Positions 15,197 to 26,690 of a DNA stretch of 64,000 nucleotides are shown here, piece after piece. The notes beneath the pieces were generated by a model. It was not told the origin of the DNA, did not search any database, and saw only the letters and a list, made by a program, of their open reading frames with translations. A program made the translations under genes and the position numbers. Location: the NCBI GenBank assembly GCA_025994075.1, contig JAMQGV010000049.1, positions 62,001-126,000 on the forward strand, read 5' to 3'. This DNA comes from Vicinamibacteria bacterium. Its GTDB lineage: Bacteria; Acidobacteriota; Vicinamibacteria; Fen-336. Positions within the stretch are counted from its first letter, which is position 1. The number at the start of each line of letters is the position of its first letter.

Positions 15197-18142
15197 CTAG
15201 AAGGTCAGGCGCGCGCCGAAGCGGATGATGCTGGGCGAGAGGATCTCCTCGATGCGGCCGAGGCCCGGCTCCGCGCCCTGCGACGTGTTGGTGAACAGCG
15301 TCGAGTTGGCCCAGCGGTAGCGCGCGAGCACGGTGCCCGCGTTCATCACGTTGAACCACTCGGCGCTCAGCGTCACGTTCGCGCCGCCGAGCTTGACGTT
15401 CTTGGCCAGGCGCAGGTCGAGGTTCCAGAGGTTCGGGTAGCGGTTGGTGTCGACCTCGGGAGTCGCCAGCGCCGAGACCGTGCCGTCACGGCCGGCCGCG
15501 AGGCGGAGTGCGGTCGGGTAGGGGCCGCCCTGGCGGCCGAACAGTGCGCCGGAGACGTCGAACCCGGCGGGGAGCTGGACGAGCCCGTTGGCGTAGACCT
15601 GCCACTTGACGCTGGAGTAGAACGACGCCTTGCCGGAGCCGCCCGAGAGCAGCGCGACCTGGCCGCCGTCGACCAGCGGGTCGGTCTCCGTCGCGCCGGG
15701 GTTGCCGAGGAAGCTGACCGGGGTGCCGTCGAAGTTCTCGACCCAGTCGTTGAGCGAGAAAGCGACGCGGCCCATCCACTTGTTGGAGAGGCGCTTCACC
15801 GCGGTCAGCTCGAGGCCGCTGAACGTCGTCGAGTAGTCGGGGCGGTTGGTGCGGATGCGGCCGCCGCCGCCGGCGGTCACGAGGGCGGCGTTCGGCGACG
15901 CGGTGCGGGCCGAGAAGCCGTTGGCAGAGGTCACGGCGCCGAACGTGTAGTCCGACGGCCCGATGATCGGGCACGAGCCGATCGTCGGCTCACCGGAGCA
16001 GGCGCCGGCGAGGCGGGGGCGGTACTCCCAGTCCAGACCCTTGCGCCAGGTGTAGGCCGCGCCGACCGCCAGGTTGGGGCCGATCTCGCGGTCCACGCCG
16101 ATCACGACCTCGTGGTCGCGGCGCGGCTTGAGGTCGCGGTCGATCTTGTTGACGGTCGAGCCGACGGCACCCGGGTTGCGGGGGTCGATGTTGACGTTGT
16201 ACTGGAAGTTGCCGAGCTGGACCTCGTTCGGCTGCACCACGCGGTCGCGGTTGGCGTCGTTCCAGCCGTAGGCCAGGAAGCCGTACTGCGACGGGTTCTC
16301 GTTGGCGACGTTGCCGAACGAGAGCTGGTCGGCGTAGTAGGCGTACGACGCGCGCGCCACGGTCTTGCGGGACTCGTCGAGCGCGTAGCTCATGCCGAAG
16401 CGCGGCGAGATCGTCTTCCAGTCGATCAGCACGTCGGAGCCGCCGTACTTGAGGGCCGGCACCACGTTGGGGAGCGACGGGTTGGCGCCCGCCTCGGAAG
16501 GCAGATTCTGGGCCGTCTGGCTGTCGTAGCGCACGCCGAAGTTGAAGGTGGCGCGGTCCTTGGTGAGCGTGTCGCCGACGTAGGCGGCGACGTACTTGCC
16601 GCCGTACTTGATGACGCCGTCACGCGCGACCCAGGCGACGTAGTCGTCGGCCGCGTTGATCACGCCGACCAGGCCGTTGCCGCCGTAGTGGGTGATCGAG
16701 GTCGTGGTCATGTCGCGGTACGCGAAGCCGAACTTCAGCTCGTTGTTGCCGCCCATGCCGTCGAAGAAGTAGCTGCCGTCCCAGTTGAAGTGCCACTGCG
16801 GACGCACGGCCGTGTAGTCGATGTAGGAGCCCGTCGCCACGCCGCGCTCGTAGTCGAGCGTGAAGCTCTGGTCGGTGCCGCCCGCCGGCGAGAGGGTGAA
16901 GCCGGTGTTGTAGTAGGCGCCCTTCACCGACATGAAGAGGTTGGGCGAGAACGTGTGGTCGACCGTCAGCTTCCACAGGCCCGGCGGGTAGTTCTTGCCG
17001 CCGACCTTGTCCTCGTAGGCGTTGTCCTGGTTCCAGTTGAAGCTCGACGGCGTGTTGAGCCCGAAACCGGCCAGGCGGCCGAACTTCTTCTTCTTGCCGT
17101 CGAACCAGAAGGCCGACACCATCGTGTTCGACGACGCCTGCCAGTTCAGCTTGGCGTTCATCGACTCGAGGATCGTGTCGTCCTTGGTCTGGGTCAGCGT
17201 GAAGAGCTTGATGTCCTGCTTCCCGTACGTGAAGTAGAACCACAGCTTGTCCTTGAGGACCGGACCGCCGAGGTCGAAGCCGTAGTCGGAGATCTTGTTG
17301 ATGTGGTTGGCCTTGTCGCTGCCCTGCAGGCGCGAGTCGTTCTTCAGCGAGTCGGGCACGTTGCCGAACGAGGTGTCCTTGCCCGAGTAGAAGAAGCGGC
17401 CGCTGCCGGAGAAGCGGTTGGTGCCGCGCTTGGTCGTCATGTTGATGCCGATGCCGGCGCCGGCCTGGCTGACGTCGAGGCCGCCCGTGGTCACCGAGAT
17501 CTCGGAGAAGGCGTCGAAGTCGAAGTAGGTCGGCGAAGCGCCGGTCGCCGACATGTCGGTGATGACGATGCCGTCGAGGTTGAAGTTCTTGTCGGAGGAG
17601 TCGGTGCCCTTGCCGCCGGCGGCGGCCTGCTGGCCGTTCTCGTTACCCGCGATGTTGACGCGGTCGATCAGCACGCCCGGCACGTTGCGCAGCACGCCCC
17701 AGGGGTCGCGCGCGTTCGGCACCTGCTGCAGCTCCTCGTTCGTCATCGTGGTCGCGGTGCCGCGCTTCTTGGTGTCGACGAGCGGCGTCTCGCCCATGAC
17801 CTCGACGGTCTCCTCGACGCTCGAGACCTTCATCGGGATCGTGAACTCGATGTTCTCGCCCGTGGTCACCTGCACGTTGCGGGTGACCGTGGCGAAGCCC
17901 GAGAGGCTCGCCGCGACCGAGTAGCGTCCGCGCTCGAGGTTCAGGAAGCGGAACGCGCCCTGCGGGCCGGTGACCGCCGTGCGGCTGCCGGTGTCGCCGC
18001 TCAGCGTCACGCTGACGCCGGGCAGCACCGCGCCGGATTCGTCGGTGACGGTGCCGTAGATGTTGCCGCCGGAAATCTGAGCGAACGCGGCGGGCGTCAG
18101 CGCCAGCAACAAAGCCAGCACCAACCCTGTGGCTCTTCTCAT
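15197..18142 (-). CDS. Oar-like TonB-dependent outer-membrane receptor with carboxypeptidase-regulatory-like domain
   Basis: An outer-membrane receptor of 981 aa. Visible order: signal peptide (1-21, cut before QISGG), carboxypeptidase-regulatory-like beta-sandwich (about 24-105, GTVTDESGAVLPGVSVTLSG), plug domain (about 110-230, with ELQQVPNARDPWGVLRNVPGV), then a long 22-strand-type barrel ending in a terminal Phe (RFGARLTF). This architecture is typical of the acidobacterial/myxobacterial Oar family, proposed to handle large exported or imported substrates. I chose ATG 18142 over the longer ORF start because AGGAGG lies 9 bases upstream and the signal peptide begins there. It ends in the intrinsic terminator just described and shares a 261-base divergent regulatory region with the VWFA gene. 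Confidence 0.92.
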   Translation of the reverse strand: MRRATGLVLALLLALTPAAFAQISGGNIYGTVTDESGAVLPGVSVTLSGDTGSRTAVTGPQGAFRFLNLERGRYSVAASLSGFATVTRNVQVTTGENIEFTIPMKVSSVEETVEVMGETPLVDTKKRGTATTMTNEELQQVPNARDPWGVLRNVPGVLIDRVNIAGNENGQQAAAGGKGTDSSDKNFNLDGIVITDMSATGASPTYFDFDAFSEISVTTGGLDVSQAGAGIGINMTTKRGTNRFSGSGRFFYSGKDTSFGNVPDSLKNDSRLQGSDKANHINKISDYGFDLGGPVLKDKLWFYFTYGKQDIKLFTLTQTKDDTILESMNAKLNWQASSNTMVSAFWFDGKKKKFGRLAGFGLNTPSSFNWNQDNAYEDKVGGKNYPPGLWKLTVDHTFSPNLFMSVKGAYYNTGFTLSPAGGTDQSFTLDYERGVATGSYIDYTAVRPQWHFNWDGSYFFDGMGGNNELKFGFAYRDMTTTSITHYGGNGLVGVINAADDYVAWVARDGVIKYGGKYVAAYVGDTLTKDRATFNFGVRYDSQTAQNLPSEAGANPSLPNVVPALKYGGSDVLIDWKTISPRFGMSYALDESRKTVARASYAYYADQLSFGNVANENPSQYGFLAYGWNDANRDRVVQPNEVQLGNFQYNVNIDPRNPGAVGSTVNKIDRDLKPRRDHEVVIGVDREIGPNLAVGAAYTWRKGLDWEYRPRLAGACSGEPTIGSCPIIGPSDYTFGAVTSANGFSARTASPNAALVTAGGGGRIRTNRPDYSTTFSGLELTAVKRLSNKWMGRVAFSLNDWVENFDGTPVSFLGNPGATETDPLVDGGQVALLSGGSGKASFYSSVKWQVYANGLVQLPAGFDVSGALFGRQGGPYPTALRLAAGRDGTVSALATPEVDTNRYPNLWNLDLRLAKNVKLGGANVTLSAEWFNVMNAGTVLARYRWANSTLFTNTSQGAEPGLGRIEEILSPSIIRFGARLTF

Positions 18143-18403
18143 CAGAGTCTTCCTCCTACTGGGAACGGTTGCGGTACGAACGGGGAAAGGGTGCACATCG
18201 TTTTGCAAGCGCTCTGCCAGAAGAGTCCGCGGTGTCGAAATACTCCACAAGCAGCTGAAAACAAAAGGAATGTCTATCGACCTGCTCGGCTGCACACGGA
18301 TCGATAGATTCGAATTGTTGGATTTTCATACGGTCCAGTGGATGACCTTGCGTCCCGTGGAATACTGAACGCCTTTCCACGACTTTCTTCCGGGAGGGGT
18401 TCG
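18143..18403. promoter_or_regulatory. AT-richer divergent regulatory region with inverted repeat
   Basis: The 261 bases between the receptor and VWFA genes are clearly less GC-rich than the surroundings and hold no credible ORF. An 8-bp perfect inverted repeat, TCTATCGA (18273-18280) and TCGATAGA (18301-18308), with a 20-base spacer, lies about mid-way and could be a shared operator. On the minus strand TTGTTT with TATTTC 16 bases later is a possible receptor promoter. AGGAGG (minus) and GGGAGGGG (plus, from 18392) are the flanking ribosome binding sites. Confidence 0.45.
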
Positions 18404-20520
18404 ATGAGAGCTGCCCCGCGCATGGCGCTGGTTGCCGCGGTCCTCGCCTGCGGCCCGGCCGCCGGGTCCCAGGCGCCGCCGGCCCCGGTGTTCGGCACCG
18501 ACGTCTCGCTGGTGCTGCTGCCGGTGTTCGTCAGCGACGCCCGCGGCCGCGCCGTGCGCGGCCTGCAGGCTTCCGATTTCGTCGTGGAGGACGACGGCCA
18601 GCGCGCCGAGGTCGTGCTGTTCCGCTACGTCGACGCCAGCGAGCCGGTGACCGGTTCCGACGACCACGAAGGCGCCCCGGCGCTGACGTCGGCGGCCCGC
18701 CGCCGCTTCCTGCTGCTGTTCGACAAGACGTTCACGACCGTCGCCGGCCTGACGCGCGCGCAGAAGGCGGCCCACGAGTTCGTCACCCGCCGCCTCGCGG
18801 ACACCGACCTGGCGGCCGTCGCCACCTTCGACGTGTTCCGCGGGCTGCGCCTGGTCGCCAACTTCACCGAGGACCGGGCGCTGCTCGCCCACGCCATCAC
18901 CACCCTCGGCGTGCCGCAGCTCACCCGGATCGCCGACCCGCTCGGCCTCGCGCTCGACCTGCAGGCCACCGACATCGCCACGGCCGGCCGCAGCCGCGAG
19001 ACGGAGACGCCGCAGGCGCTGATCGACAGCGTGACGGCCCTGGTCGCCCGGCAGATGCGGGCCGCCGACCGCGAGCAGTACCGCGGCCACCTCGACACCC
19101 TGGCCACCGGCCTCGAGGATCTCGCGCGCGGCCTGCGCCACGTCGAGGGCCGCAAGCAGGTGCTCTACTTCTCCGCTGGCTTCGACAGCGAGCTGCTCGT
19201 CGGTGCCCGCGACTTCGCGGCCACCAACTCCTCGGAAGCGATCGCCTCGGGCGCCCTCTTCGAGGTCGACGGCCAGGCCCGCCACGGCGACCCGCGCACC
19301 CGCCAGCGCTTCGCCGACGTGACCCGCGCCCTCTCCGCGGCCGACACCGTGCTGCACTCGGTCGACGTCACCGGGCTCGCGGCGGACACGGAGCTCGCGT
19401 CGATGCAGCCCTCGGCGCTGCGCGTGCGCGAAGGCGCGGGCCGCGAGTCGCTCAACCTGCTGGCCAGCGACACGGGCGGGCGATTGTTCAAGGATGCCAA
19501 CGACCTCGGCACGGCGCTCGACGAGATGCTCGAGCTGACCTCGCGCTACTACGTGCTGGGCATCCAGCCGCGCGACGCGAAGGCGCCGGGCGAGTTCCAC
19601 AAGCTGAAGGTGAAGGTCGAACGCCGCGGCGTGCGGCTGTCGCACCGCCCCGGCTTCCACGAGCGCGCTCCCGCCGCGGCACGGCCGGCGCTGCAGCGCC
19701 AGTTCGAGGCGGCGCAACTGCTGATGACCGGCGCGGGCGACGCGCAGATGCCGTTCGCGAGCTTGTGCCTGCCGTTCCCGGAGACCGCAGAACAGCAGAC
19801 GCTCGGCCTCGTGGTCCAGGTGCCGCGGGAGTCGCTCCGCTGGGAGGCCGGCAAGCCGGAGGCGCTGGAACTCTACGCCTACGCGGTCGATCCGGACGGC
19901 CGGGTCCAGGACCACATGGCCCAGCTCGTGCGTCTCGAGCCGGGCGACGCCGAAGCCCGGGGGGCCGCGCGCGGCGTGTCCTTCTTCGGGAAGCTGCAGG
20001 TGAAGCCCGGGGCCTACACGCTCCACGTCATGGTCCACGAGCGCGACAGCGGTCGCTCGGGCTTCCAGTTCCTCGACGTGGCCGTGCCGCCGCGCGACGC
20101 CCGCACCGGCTTCCTGCTGCCGCCGGTGCTGGTCGAGGACCCCGGCGCCTGGGTCAGCGTCGAAGTGGGGAAGGCGGGTTCACCGTTCGACATCGACGGC
20201 CAGAAGTTCCTGCCGCGAGCCAGCGGCACCGTGCGCAACGGCGCCGCCGAGAAGATGGTGCTGATGGCGTGGGAGCCCGGCGCGGCGGGCGACCCGGCCG
20301 CCGACCTGCAGATCTGGACCTCGCTCGTCGACGGCGACGGGCAGCGCCGTGCGCCCGGCGCCGTGCGCGTCGAGAAGGTCCTCCACGAGGCGGACGGCCG
20401 CCGCACCTACGTGCTCGCCTACGAGCCGCAGGTCGCCGAAGCGGGCGACTACACGCTGCGCGTCAGCGTCGGCGAGGCGCGCTCGATCCTCGAGTCGTAC
20501 GCGCGCCTCAAGGTCGTGAA

Positions 20521-20524
<4 letters not shown>
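18404..20524 (+). CDS. Exported VWFA-related protein (acidobacterial type)
   Basis: An exported protein of 706 aa containing a von Willebrand factor A-like domain of the kind described as VWFA-related in Acidobacteria. The N-terminal signal is MALVAAVLACGPAAGSQA after two basic residues; residues about 30-90 carry the recurrent FVSDARGRAVRGLQASDFVVEDDG segment, followed by the VWA core (FLLLFDKTFTTVAG, with the MIDAS-like DxS/T altered to DKT) to about residue 390. The rest (about 400-706) looks like beta-sandwich repeats. Its role is unknown; VWA proteins usually mediate metal-dependent adhesion or assembly. The start at 18404 is set by GGGAGGGG 5-10 bases upstream. Its TAG stop shares the CTAG at 20521-20524 with the stop of the convergent kinase gene. 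Confidence 0.87.
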
Positions 20525-23220
<2,696 letters not shown>

Positions 23221-23316
23221 GCCCCATTATCGCCGTGGGCGGCGCACTCACGAGCCGTTCCCCTCGGCCGCGAATCAGGGCATGCTACGTGCCGATCCCT
23301 CCGAGGCATCCATCCC

Positions 23317-24729
23317 TTGAGCGCCGCCCCCGCGATCCACGCTGCCGTTCCCAGAGCGCTGCAGTTCGTCGGCTGCGAAGCGCTGGCCGCGCGCGGCTGG
23401 GCCCACGTCGCCGCGCGCTGGCCGTCTGACCCGGAGCCGCTGCGCGAGGCCGCGCTGTGCCTGATGAAGCTGGGCCGCTTCGAGGAGGCCGCCGCGGTGT
23501 GCGCGCGGCGCACGCTGCTCGCGCCGGCCGACCCCGACGCCTGGGGCGCGCTGGCGCTGGCCGCGCTGCGCGCGTCGCGCGCGCAGGAGGCGGAGCGGGC
23601 GCTGCGCCAGGTCGCTCGGCTGTGCCCCGAGGACCCGCAGCCGCGGATCGCGGTGGCGCTGGCGCTGCGCCGCCGCCACCTCACGCTGGACGCGCTGCGC
23701 GAGCTGCGGGCGGCGGTCGCGATGCCCGTCGCACGGATGGAGCGCCGTTTCCTGCTGGGAGAGACGCTGTTCGGCGCGGAGACCTGGCGCGCCGCGCTCG
23801 CCGACTGGGAGCACGCGCGGTGGCAGGGAGAGACGGAAGCGCCGCGCGCGGGTCGCAGCGCGCTCGACTCGGCGCGCGCCGCGGATTGCGACGTCCGCCC
23901 GCTCCCGCTCGTGCAGCCCCCCGCGCCTGGGGCGGCCCGCGCGCTGCTCGCGACCCTGCTGCGCCGCACCGGGTTCGGCGGCGACGGCCCCGAGGCCTCG
24001 CTGCGGGTGCTGCGCCAGGGCCTCGGAACGCTGCTGCCGCTGCCGCGCCTGCGGCGGTCGGGCCCCGGCGGAGTCGACCTGCCGCCGGGCCGGTCTTCGG
24101 CTCCCCCCGCCGCCCGGCCCGCGCCCCGCTCCGGGGTCGCCTTGCTGCTGCTGATGCTGCTGCTGCTGCCGCTCGCGGGCCTCGGCACGCCGGCATCCGC
24201 CGCAGAGCCGCCTGCGCTCGCCGTCAAGGTCCTGCCGCCGGCCTACGAGACGCGTGCCGCACGCGACGCGCAGCGCGCCTGCTTCGCCGTCGTCGCCGAC
24301 GAAGCGGTGCCCGACTGCGAGCGCGCGCTGGCGCTGGGGCTCGCCGTGGGCAAGGCCAGCGGAGTGGCGCGCCGCCTGGCCCTGCTGCACGCGCGCGAGT
24401 ACCGCTGGGAAGAGGCGGCGCGGGCGTGGGCCGCGCTCGTCACGATCCTGCCCAGGGAGGCCGGTCCGCGCGTCGCCCACGGCCACGTGCTGTCGCTGCT
24501 CGGCCGCCACGAGCCCGCGCTGGCGGAGTTCGACGCCGCGCTGGCGCTCGATCCCGACGATGCCGAGGCGTTGCTCGGCGCCGGCACGGCGCTCGCCCGC
24601 CTCGGTCGCACGAACGAAGCCATCCAGCGACTCGACGCGGCGATCCGCCGCACGCCCGCTCTGCTCGACGAGCGCCCCGCCCTGGCCGCCCTGCGCGAAG
24701 CCCTGCGCGTCGGCAAGCCCTGGCCGTGA
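23317..24729 (+). CDS. Inner-membrane TPR protein
   Basis: A 470-aa protein with TPR-like repeats on both sides of one hydrophobic helix. Residues 20-170 hold helical repeats (LGRFEEAAAVCARRTLLAPADPDAWGALA), residues about 270-295 form a Leu-rich membrane segment encoded by a CTG run (VALLLLMLLLLPLAG), and residues about 340-465 hold two or three further TPRs. No enzyme motif is visible; a scaffold in the inner membrane is likely. The start is TTG 23317 (LSAAPAIH..): upstream in-frame codons run through the antisense of the kinase gene, and the nearby ATG at 23282 is in another frame and stops at once. It is divergent from the kinase and coupled downstream by GTGA to the DUF429 gene. Confidence 0.7.
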   Translation: MSAAPAIHAAVPRALQFVGCEALAARGWAHVAARWPSDPEPLREAALCLMKLGRFEEAAAVCARRTLLAPADPDAWGALALAALRASRAQEAERALRQVARLCPEDPQPRIAVALALRRRHLTLDALRELRAAVAMPVARMERRFLLGETLFGAETWRAALADWEHARWQGETEAPRAGRSALDSARAADCDVRPLPLVQPPAPGAARALLATLLRRTGFGGDGPEASLRVLRQGLGTLLPLPRLRRSGPGGVDLPPGRSSAPPAARPAPRSGVALLLLMLLLLPLAGLGTPASAAEPPALAVKVLPPAYETRAARDAQRACFAVVADEAVPDCERALALGLAVGKASGVARRLALLHAREYRWEEAARAWAALVTILPREAGPRVAHGHVLSLLGRHEPALAEFDAALALDPDDAEALLGAGTALARLGRTNEAIQRLDAAIRRTPALLDERPALAALREALRVGKPWP

Positions 24730-25994
24730 TCCTCCGGGTCGGTGGGCTCGACCTGGCCTCGAGGTCCTGGGGCGCCAACGGTACGGCGCAGATCGCCTTC
24801 GAAACCGGGATGCCCGCGGCCTGGGTCTCCTGCGACGTCGACACCGTGCGTTGGCCGAGCGGCAGGACGCTGACGCCCCAGGAACTGGCTGGCGTGATCG
24901 ATCGGTGGGCGCTCGACTCCGCGCTCGCCGCCGTGGCGATCGATGGACCCCAGGCATGGCGCGACCCCGACGCCGGGAGTCGACCTGGCGTTGGGCGGTG
25001 GTGCGAGCTCGAGGCCCGCACGCCAGGGAAGACCGGACGCTTCGGGCAGTGCTTTCCGGCCACCTACACTGCCTGGGTACAGTTCAGCATCGAGGTGTTC
25101 GAGCTCTTGCTGAGGCGTCCGCACGTCATCAGCGTGGACAACTCCGTGCCGACGCCTCGGGAGCCGCCCTCGCCGGGCCGCTACTACGTCCTCGAGTGCT
25201 TCCCGACTTCGACCTGGCGCGCGAGCGGACTGCTGCCGCTTCCGGGGCACGCGAAGGCCGACGCGAGCCGGGTGCGGGCCAGCGCGGCCACGCTGTGGCG
25301 CCGGTTCGGTCTTCCCGATTGGAGAGAGCTCGACCACCACGACCACCTTCAGGCGGTCGTGGCGGCAGTCGCGGCCGCGGCCGTTGTCGGGGGGCCGGCC
25401 CGTGCGCTGCCACGCGGCCTGCCGCTGCGCCGCGCGTCCTCGCGTCCAGGGCAGTGGCCCGAGCACTGGATCGAGGGAACGATCTGGGATGCCCGGCCGG
25501 CTGGCGATGTCGTTCCTCGCGGGGAGAAACTCGATGCAGTCATGGCCGGCGAACGAGCTTCGGAGCTGGTGATCGAGCGCGGCGTGGCCCTGTTCCGCGA
25601 ACTCGCCGAACGCGCCAACGCGGGCGAAGCCGTCGGCGTCGGCTACGCCCAGTTCGCGTGCCTGCTGCACGGGGTGAGCGATTTCGCGCACGTTGCAGGG
25701 CACGCCTTCCGGCCGTCCGACAGCACCGTTGTCATCGAGCTGGCCCACGAGGTGACTCGGGCGGCGGGCGGCAGGATCGTCGTCACCCGCGGCGCGACGA
25801 GCATCCTCGCGGGCATGGACTCGTTCGTGTGGAGTGCGCAGCCGCCCCACGAGCGCCCCATCAAGGCCTGGAGCAGCCGTTGGGGGGCGTTGCCCTACAC
25901 GCCCGAGCAGTGGCGCCGCGTCTTTCCCGACGGCCTGCGGCGGTTGTACTCCGACGGAGTCACAAGGCCAGCCGGCGGGCGCTCGAGACGGTGA
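24726..25994 (+). CDS. DUF429 (RNase H-fold) protein with uncharacterised C-terminal domain
   Basis: A 422-aa protein starting at GTG that overlaps the TPR gene stop by 4 bases. The N-terminal about 230 residues resemble DUF429, a predicted RNase H-like nuclease fold: GLDLAS at the start (D9), AIDGPQ near residue 75, and a conserved YYVLECFPTSTWRASGL / GHAKAD.. block followed by HHDHLQAVVAAVAAAAVVGG. The last about 170 residues (GTIWDARPAGDVVPRGEKLDAV to the end) match nothing I recognise. Its 3' end overlaps the convergent DUF2071 gene by 35 bases. Neighbours do not reveal a pathway. The DUF429 assignment is moderate; nuclease activity is a family-level prediction only. Confidence 0.65.
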   Translation: MILRVGGLDLASRSWGANGTAQIAFETGMPAAWVSCDVDTVRWPSGRTLTPQELAGVIDRWALDSALAAVAIDGPQAWRDPDAGSRPGVGRWCELEARTPGKTGRFGQCFPATYTAWVQFSIEVFELLLRRPHVISVDNSVPTPREPPSPGRYYVLECFPTSTWRASGLLPLPGHAKADASRVRASAATLWRRFGLPDWRELDHHDHLQAVVAAVAAAAVVGGPARALPRGLPLRRASSRPGQWPEHWIEGTIWDARPAGDVVPRGEKLDAVMAGERASELVIERGVALFRELAERANAGEAVGVGYAQFACLLHGVSDFAHVAGHAFRPSDSTVVIELAHEVTRAAGGRIVVTRGATSILAGMDSFVWSAQPPHERPIKAWSSRWGALPYTPEQWRRVFPDGLRRLYSDGVTRPAGGRSRR

Positions 25995-26673
25995 TCGGCG
26001 AGCCTTCGGCGAGGAAGGCGGAACTCGGCGGGCCCGCCAGCGCTGGCGCGAACTGCGGGCCGTAGACGCGCGCGACGTCGCACTCGAGACGGGCCTCGGC
26101 CGCCGCCGCCGCGCGCCACGGCGGGTGGCGCACTTCGTACTCCACGGTGCCGCCGTCGCGCTGGGCCGTGTAGCCCCAGTAGTGCTCGGCGATGAACTCC
26201 GCCTCGCTGCCGGGCACGAGCGGCGCGGGCGGACCGTCGGCGGCCAGCGCGACGCGGTGCGTGGTTCCGTGCGCGCGCCACTCGTAGGCGGCGCGGCTCG
26301 CGTGGCCGGCCGGGGCGGTCTCGATGCGGTGCGACGTCGGCCACGCGACGTACGGCTCGTTGTACAGCGCCCGCGCGGTCCAGGCGATCGCCGCGCGCGG
26401 CACGATCTCCTTCACGAACGCCACCGCGCGCTTCTCGCCGCGCCGCACGTAGAAGCGCAGGTTGATCTCCTCGAAGTCGCGGTGGAACGGCACCGGCACG
26501 CCCAGCACGCGGGTGTCCAGGAACAGGAAGCCGACGACGCTCAGGTAGGTGCGGCCCTGCCAGAAGTCGAGCTCGGTGCCGCGCGGCACGAGCGGCGCCA
26601 GGAGGGCCGGGTCGACGGCCCAGTTGAGCATCGCCAGGTGGCGCCAGGTCGCCGTCAGGAACGGGCGCGACAC
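25960..26673 (-). CDS. DUF2071 (YqjF-type) protein
   Basis: A 237-aa cytoplasmic protein of the DUF2071 family. Recognisable family features are the N-terminal FLTATWRHLAMLNWAVDPALL, the PRGTELDFWQGRTYLSVVGFLF strand and VPFHRDFEEINLRFYVRR. Function is unknown; members are widespread. The GTG start at 26673 lies 17 bases after the ggt stop, so the two genes probably form one operon; no good Shine-Dalgarno is visible. The 3' end overlaps the convergent DUF429 gene by 35 bases. Confidence 0.85.
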   Translation of the reverse strand: MSRPFLTATWRHLAMLNWAVDPALLAPLVPRGTELDFWQGRTYLSVVGFLFLDTRVLGVPVPFHRDFEEINLRFYVRRGEKRAVAFVKEIVPRAAIAWTARALYNEPYVAWPTSHRIETAPAGHASRAAYEWRAHGTTHRVALAADGPPAPLVPGSEAEFIAEHYWGYTAQRDGGTVEYEVRHPPWRAAAAAEARLECDVARVYGPQFAPALAGPPSSAFLAEGSPITVSSARRLAL

Positions 26674-26690
26674 GCGCGAGGTCCCGGCGC

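Noticed and set aside
18129..18368. 79-codon plus-strand frame in the receptor/VWFA gap
   Set aside because: It covers the receptor ribosome binding site and start on the other strand, has atypical composition and no Shine-Dalgarno; the region reads as regulatory DNA.
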